Origin: Euleptes europaea
Taxonomy: Eukaryota > Chordata > Lepidosauria > Squamata > Sphaerodactylidae
NCBI RefSeq assembly: GCF_029931775.1
Contig: NC_079320.1
Span: forward strand, 84,429,656 to 84,493,655
Direction: 5' to 3'
DNA length: 64,000 bases
Shown: one piece after another, positions 21,727-30,483 of the stretch
Layout: every line of letters begins with the position of its first letter
How positions within the stretch are numbered: position 1 is the first letter of the stretch
Program-made: the position numbers and the translations under genes
The notes under the pieces: model-generated
Told to the model about the DNA's origin: nothing
Databases searched by the model: none
Seen by the model: only the letters and a program-made list of their open reading frames with translations

Positions 21727-23140
21727 AGTGTGTGTGTGTGTGAAGTGCTGTCAAGTCGTTTCCAACTTATGGGAATGGCGACCCTTTGAATTAATATCCT
21801 CCAAAATGCCCTATCATTAGTCCTGCTCAGGTCTTGAAAACTGAGGGCTGTGGCTTCCTTTATAATGTCAATCCATCTCATGTTGGGTCTTCCTCTTTTC
21901 CTGCTGCCTTCAACTTTTCCTAGCATTATTGTCTTTTCCAGTGACTCTTCTCTTCTCATAATGTGACCAAAGTACAATAGTCTTGGCTTAGTTGTTTTAG
22001 CTTCTAGGTAAAGATCAGGCTTGATTGGATCTAGAACCCACTGGTGGTGTTTTGCTGTGTTCTTCAGACAGTTGTGCCTTTTTATTATTATTTCTTTTTC
22101 TTATTTTATTTTGGGCCAGCTGATTTGGGTCTTTTTTGTTCTGGCTCAAGATAGCTGCCTCAGCAGCCTTGAGATTTTTTTGCAAAGATTTTTTTTTAGT
22201 TTTTCGCAGCATTTACTTGATTAGAAGCTGAGTGTGCCTTAATTAGCTTTGGTTTCCGGGAGTATAGGTACAGAGCCTTCTTCTCTGCTTTATAATTGCA
22301 GGATGCATATTGTGTTTTATTATTTATCAATTCATTTTATTTAATTGTTATTACTTTTGAGTGGAGCTTACCTGCCCTGCTTGGCACTCTGCTCCATTTT
22401 TATTTGGTGTTCTTTTTGATTACAGCTCTGCTTTTCTGGTTATCTGCGTGTTGGTTTTTTGCTGCACTCCCCAAAGCACTGTGTCTTCTTTTATTATTAT
22501 TTTTTGTTTATTTATTCTGACCACCTGATTTGGGTCTCTTTTGTCTTGTCCTAGGTTAGCTGCCTTGGCAAGGTTGAGCTCGTTTTTGTGAAGATATTTG
22601 ATAAAACGCTAAGCGTGTCTTTAATTAGCTTTGGTTTTTGGGGAAGGGCTATAGGCAGAGACTTTTTGGCAGCCCACAGTATCCATAAAACTCTCCTCCA
22701 ACACCACATTTCAAAGGAATCTTCTTTCTTCTGGTCAGCTTTCTTCATTGTCCAACTTTCACACCCATACATAGTAATCCTATCACCCTTCCTGACATTT
22801 TTTAATAACAATTAAATCGGAGATGGTAAAGGCTGCCTATTTTAAAAGATAAGGGGAATATATTAGATATTAAATATTTTGGTCATTGTGCTTTCATGTG
22901 GTCCTGCTTACGACCTATTGGTAATTTGAGCAGCATCATTAAAGAAAGTAAGTAATGGGGAATACTTGGTTGCTAGTGACACATCCTTGCACTTAAGAAT
23001 CTTTTCTAGCTCCTTCATGACTGCCCTTCCTAGTCTCAATCTCCTTCTTATTTTTTGTTTGCAGTCTCTCTTTTGGTTGATGATGGAGCCAAGGAATAGA
23101 AGATCTTGAATAATTTCAAAAATAATTGAATAATTATTGA
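21727..23140 (-). mobile_element. Bov-B (RTE clade) LINE, 3' part, interrupted
   Basis: On the minus strand, from high to low coordinates: IQDLLFLGSIINQKRDCKQK-like sequence (about 23.0-23.1 kb), MYGCESWTMKKADQKK and FEMWCWRRVLW (about 22.65-22.77 kb), and YFGHIMRREESLEKTIMLGK with GSRKRGRPNMRWIDII (about 21.84-21.97 kb). This is the C-terminal end of the RTE/Bov-B polyprotein. The 3' tail (CATAAGTTGGAAACGACTTG, then CACACACA) matches the Sauria SINE tail. It is 5'-truncated with breaks, and 22005-22660 is foreign sequence. Confidence 0.85.
22005..22660. repeat. T-rich insertion with an internal ~400-bp duplication
   Basis: This sits between two Bov-B parts that are adjacent in the family. 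Two diverged direct copies share CTGATTTGGGTCT (about 22120 and 22525) and TTAATTAGCTTTGGTTT (about 22240 and 22621). The family is unknown to me, and its ends are not resolved. Confidence 0.5.
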
Positions 23141-25275
23141 ATAATTTTCAAAAATCACTTTGAAATGGTGGTGACGTCCTCATGGTGGCCCTCAGGTACA
23201 GAGTATTTGTGTGTGGAACATGAGAGTCTGCAGAGGGAAGGGGTGAAAACCACTATGCCTTCTGCTGGTGGAAAATGACTTTTGGATACAACCTATTGGC
23301 TGCTCCTCCCACAATAGGGAAATACCAAAGACTTAAACTGGTTTAACAGTTATTCCCTCCTGTCAAATGAATGCAGCCCGGTAGGAGAGAAGTCTCTAGG
23401 CAAGGGGTCTGAAACAAAGTATTCTTAGTAGCTTACCAGAACCACAACTCCCAGGATTCTGTAGGATTAGCTTTGACTGTTGTAAAAGTGGTAATATGGT
23501 TGTAGCAGAGATACTCCCAAAGTCTCCTGTGGCAAGAGTCAAAGCAGGTATGTTTCCTATTGCAACTGACATCTCTCCGTTGTAAAAGAAATGGAACAGT
23601 AGAAATAGCCAACAACTGTAGTCATTGATATTTTGGGATGGTTGCAATCAAACAATGCCCTTTATGCAAATACAAGAGCTTATATGCTCACAGTTGGCTT
23701 TCTTTCCCTGAAGAGCTGCTTATGACACTCCTCTGGTACATGACGAAGTCACACATTACAAAGTCTGTGTGTGTCCCCACCCCACTCCACACCCTGTCCT
23801 ACTGGCCAGATGTGTTCGGGGAGTTCTGTGCTGGAATGTAATTACCTGGCACATGAGGGTCCAATTCACATCAGGAGCACAGTGTGTGCAGAAGGGGGAA
23901 CTGAAACCATTTTCCTAACCAGGACCAGCCCCAGGAAGCCATTATTTGCTCCATTGTGGGCTACATGGGTAGTGAAGGGCTACACACATAAGTTTCCACA
24001 ATGGGGCAAATAGTGGCACCCAATGGCCATTTCAGTTTGTGAAAATGACAGAGAGGATGTTTAGCCTCTACTCCCCCCACAGTCTGTGTATGGCAGAAGG
24101 ACCAGGAGGGCCGACATGGGGCAGGGCCCTTGGGGTCGCTGGCCAGATTATCTCCTTAGCACATGGAGTGGGAGACCCTACCAGGAGTTGACAGGACAGG
24201 ACATCCCATCATCAGTCTGGCCTGACATGCACATGAGAGCAAGGATGGATAATGGCATTGGTGGCACTAGGTGGAGAGGGCATGAACCTAGGAATGAGGG
24301 GACTAGTGTGGACCCAAGGAAACTTGGGAGTGAGGCTCATGGGGAGGGGCCAGCTACTGGGGCCAGCATTAAAAGCCGTGGTGTAGCACTTGTGGGGGTG
24401 GCTGGCAGAGGAAGCAGGAATTGCCTCTCTGTCGCATAGGCTGGGCAGCAGTAACCACAGCCATGCAGTGCTAATAATGGTGCAAGTTGAACTGTGAGCC
24501 AAGGTCATGTGTTGTTTTCTTTGGAATGGAGTCATAGACCCTGCTCCGCCTGTTGCATCCGGCCATGCTACTGGTGAGCCGAGAGACACCAAGCCCCACA
24601 ACACCATGGTACCAATCAAAATGGAGCCTACCTACATCTGTGAGTTAAGTGCCAAGTACAGAACTCCCAGACCATGTCTAGTCAACAGGAACCAGGATGC
24701 ATATGAGCTCTTTTGTCATGTGTGAACTGGCCTGAGTTTCAGACTTAAATGTGGTGTGGGGATGAAAGTCTGCCTGCACACATTTCCACATTGCAGCTGA
24801 GATCAATTATTTCAGAGAGGTATCTGTGGTATAAACATATTCACATATATTCGCATTTCTTCTTTCCTGTCCTTTCTTACCTCTCTTGAATTATAAGGAT
24901 ATTTACCAATAAAATAATTCATATTTAATTTTCTAGCAATATCTCTAAGCCCACACTATTCGTGGCACAATATTATAATTCAACATATTTATATAAAACT
25001 ACATGTACATTATTATACTTTTTGTTTAAATATTATTATAAAGATAGTTTTCTACAGGGCAATTATATACATTTTGGTTGGATGAACCTCCTGTTTGGTA
25101 AAAAGACCCGTGGATGCACATATGCTTGAAAATTAGTTTTCAACTTTGGGTGTCTTGGTGGCACCAACAAAATCCCAAAATAAGTCATCTATTGATTTTT
25201 CTTGGTGACATTGCAGATCAGATCCCATTCACTGTCTTGTGTTCACTTTGAGATGCTCTTTAGACATCTCAACTA
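23141..25275. other. No gene seen; likely includes the C1QTNF7 3' UTR
   Basis: The part next to 25275 should be the C1QTNF7 3' UTR. No AATAAA was found on the minus strand; an ATTAAA lies at 24924-24929 and is a weak candidate. The rest shows no recognisable coding region. Confidence 0.35.
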
Positions 25276-25907
25276 TCACAGTTCATCATCATCTGAAAGG
25301 GCATCGTGATAGTCCGTGTCGACGTACAAGAGGAATCCTGAAAACAAACTATCTGCCCATGTGGGATCAGCAAACAGGCCATTTTGATCAGTGTAGAAAA
25401 TCTCAAGCCATACCTCATCCTCTGGCTCAAGGTACATCACTGTTGACCCAGAAGCTACGTCGTGGTTTCCTGTGTTCGCATCAAACGTCTTTATCCGGAA
25501 CTTTCCATTATGAACCAAACCAATTGCAAGATGTTTATTGGCCAAAGTGATGTCATAAGAGAAGTAATAGATCCCTGGGATGGCACATACGAACTTCCCG
25601 TTCGAAGGGTTGTAATGGCCCCCTTCGTTGAAGAGGACTTTATTGAAGATGATCGGTAATTGTTCCTCTGGGTAACTTGTGGTGATCCCAACAGAAAAGG
25701 CAGATTTCAGGACTATTTTCCCACACTTACACACTCCTGGCACACCAGGCTCTCCTCGTTCTCCTCTATCTCCTTTTGGGCCTGCTGGACCCAAAGAACC
25801 CACATCACCTTTAGCACCCCCCAATCCTGGAGGTCCTTTTTTACCAGACTCCCCTTGATCTCCTTTCTCTCCAGGTTTTCCTACTGGACCTGTCTTTCCT
25901 CTGAAAC
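25276..25907 (-). CDS. C1QTNF7: C1QTNF7 last coding exon (collagen stalk and C1q domain)
   Basis: This exon encodes residues 80-289 of CTRP7, a secreted C1q/TNF-related protein. It follows a splice acceptor (T-rich tract then AAG, exon starting at 25907) and ends at TGA 25278-25276. It continues the Gly-X-Y repeat to about residue 138. A hinge VCKCG (139-143) follows, then the globular C1q domain (about 145-280) with [32 protein letters not shown] and [10 protein letters not shown], and an acidic end DDDEL. The joined protein is 289 residues, the length I recall for mammalian CTRP7, and it is very similar throughout. No break is visible. CTRP7 trimerises through the C1q domain and acts outside the cell; its receptor is not something the sequence shows. 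Confidence 0.96.
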
Positions 25908-26095
25908 CTTAAAAAAAAAAAGTAGGTTATTATTGTGGTCCTATACAATTGGCAACCTTCTGAGACTTGTTCTTCGAAGGCCATTGACAATACAAAGGTT
26001 TCTCTTAAATTGTATTTTAAAGTCTGTCCTGGTAAGGGTTACTCTAGGACAGAGGCCTTCATGGGCAAGGCACACAGCTTGACACACACTTCAAA

Positions 26096-26362
26096 AAAGG
26101 ACTGGTGGTTACTGGGGAGGAAGGAGGTAAGTGCTTGTGGGTCTATGAAAAATTTGAAATCCAAATGGGGATCCCCAGCATATAAAAACAAAAAATAAAT
26201 AGTAATGGCCAATCTACCTGTCTTACAAAGTGATGAGAGGAATTCTTGCTGGGGCTCTCTGGCTTTTGCCTAGGGTTGTCAGCCCTGGGTTGGGAAATTC
26301 CTGGAGATTTGGGGGTAAAACCTGGGGAAGGCAGAGTTTGGGGAGGAGGAGTTACCTCAGTG
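26096..26362. repeat. Local duplication, copy A
   Basis: ACTGGTGGTTACTGGGGAGG through TGGGGAGGAGGAGTTACCTC recurs at 34373-34454 plus 35303-35480 in the same orientation. The ~8.3-kb separation spans a C1QTNF7 coding exon. Copy B is split by a hAT. The two copies share AAATCCAAATGGGGATCCCC and AATAGTAATGGCCAATCTAC. Confidence 0.8.
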
Positions 26363-26717
26363 TAGGGTTGCCAAGTGCCAGGTGGTGGCAGGCATACCCC
26401 CACCAATCCACCTGGTTGCCCGCCGACCAGCTGAGGTCATCCGGAGATCAGTTGTAATTAGGGCTGTCAGCTCTGGGTTGTGAATTACCTGGAGATTTTT
26501 GGGGCAGAGCCTGAGGAGGGAGGGGTTTGGGGAGGGGAAGGACTTCAATGCCATCGAGTCAAATGGCCAACGTGGCCATTTTCTCCAGGTGAATTGATCT
26601 CTATCAGCTGGAGATTAGTTGTAATAGCAGGAGATCTCCAGCTAGTACCTGGAGGTTGGCAACCCTAGTTGTAATTCGGGGAGTTCTCCAGGCCCCACTT
26701 GGAGGTTGGCAACCCTA
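26271..26717. mobile_element. Nested cluster of TAGGGTTGCCA MITEs
   Basis: A composite. An outer MITE-like copy begins TAGGGTTGTCAGCCCTGG at 26271 and ends TTGGAGGTTGGCAACCCTA at 26717. A truncated start (TAGGGTTGCCAAGTGCCAGG) lies near 26363. A complete copy at 26459-26667 is inserted within it. Confidence 0.75.
26459..26667. mobile_element. hAT MITE with perfect target duplication, inside another MITE
   Basis: A 209-bp copy, TAGGGCTGTCAGCTCTGG to CTGGAGGTTGGCAACCCTA. It is flanked by a perfect 8-bp GTTGTAAT (26451-26458 and 26668-26675). This is the clearest proof that the family moves as a hAT-type MITE and inserts into its own kind. Confidence 0.9.
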
Positions 26718-26795
26718 CTGCCCAAGAAGTTTTAGAAGATCCTTTAATGACCTGAAAAATCCCTAAGAATCAACTGGGAGATGATTAGGTATCTA

Positions 26796-27059
26796 TAGGG
26801 TTGCCAACCACCAAATAGTAGCTGGAGATCTCCTGCTATTAATTGGGTTGCCAGCTCCAGGTGGGAAATACCTGGAGATTTGGGGGGTAGAGCCTGAGGA
26901 GTGTGGGGTTTATGGAGGGGAGGGACTTCAGTGGGTTATAATGCCATAGAGACCACCTTCTAAATTGGACAATTCCTCAGGTGAACATGTCTTTATTGTC
27001 TGGGAAACAGTTATAATCCCAAGAGAGCTCCAGCCACCACCAGGAGGTTGGCAACCCTA
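26796..27059. mobile_element. TAGGGTTGCCA MITE, truncated copy plus full copy
   Basis: A truncated start (TAGGGTTGCCAACCACCAAA, 26796-26843) is followed by a near-complete copy at 26844-27059. The latter runs from GGGTTGCCAGCTCCAGGTGG to CAGGAGGTTGGCAACCCTA. No clean target duplication is seen. Confidence 0.7.
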
Positions 27060-27159
27060 ATTTTTAAGGGTTGAGGTAGAAAGGTCATGGAGACTGTTAG
27101 TTTTGGGGCCAAACATTTATTTTAAAGAGCCTCATCACAATATCCTGATGAGGTGGATA

Positions 27160-28290
27160 GTAAAGCATGGGAAAGAGGCCCAAGTGCCTGGTGTTAGACA
27201 AGGGAAACCCAGGTTCAAATCCATGAAGCTTGCTGGGTGACTTTGGACTAGGGTTGTGCAAAAAATAAAATAAAATAAATCTGGTAAATTTCAGGTTCGG
27301 GTTTATTTGGCCCGATTTTCCCCCCCTAAACCTGAAATAAGCCGAATACCCACACCTGTAAATATGGGAATTTGGCTTATTACCAGGTTTACTGGAAGCA
27401 TTTGCAATATTTCTCTATGGAGGAGGGTGACCCCTTCCAGACCCCATAAAATCAGACCCCCTTACCCAATCTTCACCAAACTTTGGGGGTCGTACTATGA
27501 GAGTCCCTTAAAGCTATGCTGTGAATTTGGGGGCTCTTCCTCCAAAATTCCCCCCCAGGAGAATTTTAAAAGTACTTACCTTTTTAGACTTGTCAGTAAT
27601 GGTGCCCATCTGCTTCCTTCCTCATGGTCAATTGCAAGGTTGCTGTTAATCATGGGAAACTGAGTTTTCCCACACTTGTAATGGCGGCTTCCTCCCTCCC
27701 TTAAGAACTCAGTTTCCCATGAAATGCAACCTTGCAGTCAACCATGGGGAAGGAAGCAGACGGGCAGCCATTACTGACAAGTAGTACTTTTAAAATGCTA
27801 CTGGGGGGAGGATTTTTGGAGGTAGAGTCCCCAAACTCGCAGCATAGCTTGAAGGGACTCCTTGCATGACCCCCGAAGGTTGGAGAACATTGGGTAATTG
27901 GGGTAAAATTGGGTAAGGGGGTCTGATTTTATGGGCTCTGAAGGGGTCGCCCCCCATGGAGAAATATTGCAAACTTTGCAAATTCTCTTACCCAATCTTC
28001 ACCAAACTTTGGGGGTCATGCAAGGAGAGTCCCTTCAAGCAATTCTGCGAATTTGGGGACTCTACCACCAAAAATGCCCCCCTTCCCAGCCAAACCGGGA
28101 ATTGCCTATTCGGCTCAGCTGATTCAAGTGGGGTTTTCCGAAATGGTGATTTTCTGGTTTATTTTTGGGTCAGATTTACTGATGTGCACAGCCCTACTTT
28201 GGACCAGTTGCGCTCTCCTAGCCTAACCTACCTCAAAGGACGGTTGAGAGGATAAAATGTAGGAAGGAAGAAACATGTATGGAGCCCTGA
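27160..28290 (+). mobile_element. tRNA-like SINE split by a hAT
   Basis: 27160-27248 (CCCAGGTTCAAATCCATGAA, then GCTGGGTGACTTTGGAC) and 28197-28290 (TCCTAGCCTAACCTACCTCA, then GGTTGAGAGGATAAAATG) form one SINE. Its B-box-like GGTTCAAATCC is intact. The hAT at 27249-28196 interrupts it. Confidence 0.6.
27249..28196. mobile_element. hAT element, iterated-unit superfamily, copy 3
   Basis: The ends are TAGGGTTGTGCAAAAAATAA and ACTGATGTGCACAGCCCTA, with a perfect 8-bp duplication CTTTGGAC (27241-27248 and 28197-28204). Internal units are homologous to those of 5540-6889: TTACCCAATCTTCACCAAAC, then TTTGGGGGTC, then GAGAGTCCCTT. Here the first and second units (about 27375-27580 and 27778-27985) are inverted relative to each other, and a third follows. 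No transposase. Confidence 0.9.
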
Positions 28291-29205
28291 GTTTCTTAGA
28301 GAAAGAGTGGGGCAAACGTGCAAAAGAAATGAGGAGATAATTAAATGGCAGGAGAATATCTAACTGCACCAGTCGGGAGTCAGCTCATATGGGGGCATCT
28401 CTTGGGAAGTTCATAATGAGAAGCAATCTTGAGAGAATATACAATGGTGAAAGTGGTGGAGGGTCAGACAAATGTCTGATGGTTCCTGTTCCCTCCCCCC
28501 AGCATTTCTGGGCATGGGCCAACCACAATATGCAGTATGAATTTTTGTCCTGTAGGCTTGTGATTTTTTAAAATTATTTGCTGAGCAACCAAATGCAATG
28601 TGACTACATTGAACCAAATCCATTAAAAAAAAAAATTCTAACAAAGTTAAGCACAGTAAAATGAAACTGAGTCAAATGTAGTTTAAAATATTTGCAGCCA
28701 ATTCTCAAAGGGTGGGCACTGCAATCTGGATATTTGTAAAGGATGCTGTATACTCAGATTTGATTGGTGAATTGGATGAAATATTATTTCATTTCAGATG
28801 TACAAAGCAAAAACTGAAAGCCACTCTTGGGAAATGAATGTGGGTGTGTTTTCTTTTCCCAAGGAAGTGGGTTTGGTGGTTGTGTTTTTTTTGGCTCACA
28901 ATTATTTTCAACACAAGAACTTTGAAGTGTTTGGGAGGCATTTTGTTAAATAAAATAGAATATCACATAGTCTGTTAACAAACCACCCCTGATTTCCCTG
29001 TAGAAAGGATTCCAGTTTAATATTAACTCCTTTCCTTCCTTGTACTTTTTCTGTCTCATTCTACATAGTATCTGTCTGGTCCCGCTCTCTGTCGGAACCT
29101 CTCTAGGGGGTGTTGTAATAATAATCTGTAATATATATTATACTATTGCACAGCACAGCACATTTTAAAGTGTTCACAGTGCTTCATAGAAATTATTGTT
29201 GCCAT

Positions 29206-29446
29206 TAGAGATGCCAGCATCCAGGTGGGACCTGGGGATCCCCTAGAATTACAGCTCATCTCCAGACTACAGAGATTAGTTCCCCTGGAGAAAATGGATG
29301 CTTTGGAGGGTGGACTATATGGCATTGTACTCATCTTAAGTCCCTTTCCTCCTCAGGCTCCAAATCTCCAGGAATTTCCCGACCTGGATCTGCCAACCCT
29401 ATCCCCCCATCCCCTGCTGGTAGCCAGGGAGGACTTGGCAACCCTA
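29206..29446. mobile_element. hAT MITE (TAGGGTTGCCA family)
   Basis: 241 bp from TAGAGATGCCAGCATCCAGG to GGAGGACTTGGCAACCCTA. The flanking 8-mers are GTTGCCAT (29198-29205) and GTTACCAT (29447-29454), one mismatch apart. It is in reverse orientation relative to 26459-26667. Confidence 0.85.
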
Positions 29447-29589
29447 GTTACCATCATTACTACAATGAAGGCTGGCATTATGCCAATATTGCCAATGATG
29501 TCTTGAGACAAAGACAACGCGTGGCTTGCGCAAGCCTACCTAGCGAGATTTGAACCAGCCTTTTCTTCACCTGTAGCTCCAGTTCTTGC

Positions 29590-29690
29590 CCTGACTTGGA
29601 TGGGCCAGGCTAGCCTGATCTCATCCGATCTCAGAAGCTAAACAGGGTTGGTCCTGACTAGTACTTGGATGGGAGACTACCAAAATATAC
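29590..29690 (+). mobile_element. 5S rRNA-derived SINE head
   Basis: CCTGATCTCATCCGATCTCA, then GAAGCTAAACAGGGTTGGTC, then AGTACTTGGATGGGAGACTA is a close match to the 3' two-thirds of 5S rRNA, which includes its internal promoter. It joins directly onto SINE sequence, so it is a SINE and not a 5S gene. Confidence 0.8.
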
Positions 29691-29710
29691 CAGGGTTTGC
29701 TATACACCAA

Positions 29711-30090
29711 GAGCCCCGTAGCACAGAGTGGTAAACTGCAGTACTGCATTCAAAAGCTCTGCTCACGACCTGAGTTCAATCCCAACGGGAGTCAGTTTCA
29801 GGTAGTCGGCTCAAGGTTGACTCAGCCTTCCATCCTTCCGAGGTCGGTAAAATGAGTACCCAGCTTGCTGGGGCTAAAGTGTAGACGACTGGGGAAGGCA
29901 CTGGCAAACCACCCCGTAAACATAGTCTGCCTAGTAAACGTTGGGATGTCACTTCACCCCATGTGTCCTTTAGCTTTTTGCTACACACAGAGGAAGGCAA
30001 TGGCAAACCACCTCTGTTAGTCTCTTGCCTTGAAAACCCTATTAGGTTGCGGTAAGTCAGCTGTGACCTGATGGCACTTTACACGCACAC
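29711..30090 (+). mobile_element. Sauria-type SINE, near full length
   Basis: tRNA-like head GTAGCACAGAGTGGTAA (A box) and GAGTTCAATCCC (B box). The body has TCCTTCCGAGGTCGGTAAAA, then CCAGCTTGCTGGGGCTAAAG. The Bov-B-like tail GTAAGTCAGCTGTGACCTGA, then GGCACTTTACACGCACAC. This head and tail combination is typical of squamates. Confidence 0.85.
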
Positions 30091-30237
30091 AGCTCCTTCT
30101 CTTAACTGCTACATTACAGCAACTGTGGAGCTCCAGGTACAGCTTTATATAGACCACAGATCAGAGATGTGGAAGGTGTAATTTGGAACAGGACACGTTT
30201 TGTGGTTTATATTTTTAAAGGAAAGAATATTCAGTAC

Positions 30238-30475
30238 CTGTATTTCCCTTCTCACCCTTTTCTCCTTTCCTGCCGTCTCTCCCATCCCGTCCTGGGATCC
30301 CAATACGGCCATGAGGTCCAGGTGTTCCACTAACTCCAATGGGACCTGCAGGACCTGGCAATCCCGGTATGCTACAAATGTATCTTGAAGAATAATTTTC
30401 TCCTTTAACCTGGCTGTGAAGAGACTGTCCGCTTGTATAGAAAGCAAAGCTGGTCACGTACAACAGCACAAACAT
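30238..30475 (-). CDS. C1QTNF7: C1QTNF7 first coding exon (signal peptide, start of collagen)
   Basis: This exon carries the ATG (30475-30473) and encodes residues 1-79 plus one base of codon 80. The exon itself starts at 30483, after the acceptor TTTTTTCCCCAG, so eight bases of 5' UTR precede the start. An upstream in-frame ATG at 30535 lies in the intron and is rejected. Visible parts are a signal peptide [16 protein letters not shown], an N-glycosylation sequon NYS (residue 27), a Cys at 34 and the start of the Gly-X-Y stalk at about residue 38 ([10 protein letters not shown], then [16 protein letters not shown]). The donor is GTACTG at 30237. It joins 25907-25276 in phase. Non-coding first exon(s) were not identified. 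Confidence 0.96.
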
Positions 30476-30483
30476 CCTGGGCA

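Larger units (their letters stand above)
25908..30237 (-). other. C1QTNF7: C1QTNF7 phase-1 intron, filled with repeats
   Basis: A 4.3-kb intron between the two coding exons, GTACTG donor at 30237 and TTTTTTTAAG acceptor at 25908. It splits a Gly codon after its first base. It holds a nested MITE cluster (26271-27059), a hAT (27249-28196) inside a SINE, a MITE (29206-29446), a 5S-type SINE and a Sauria SINE. 28300-29190 shows nothing recognisable. Confidence 0.9.

Noticed and set aside
29590-29690. 5S rRNA gene
   Set aside because: Lacks the full 5S length and terminator and continues into SINE sequence.
29711-29790. tRNA gene
   Set aside because: A and B boxes are present but there is no cloverleaf with paired acceptor arms. 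It is the head of a Sauria-type SINE.
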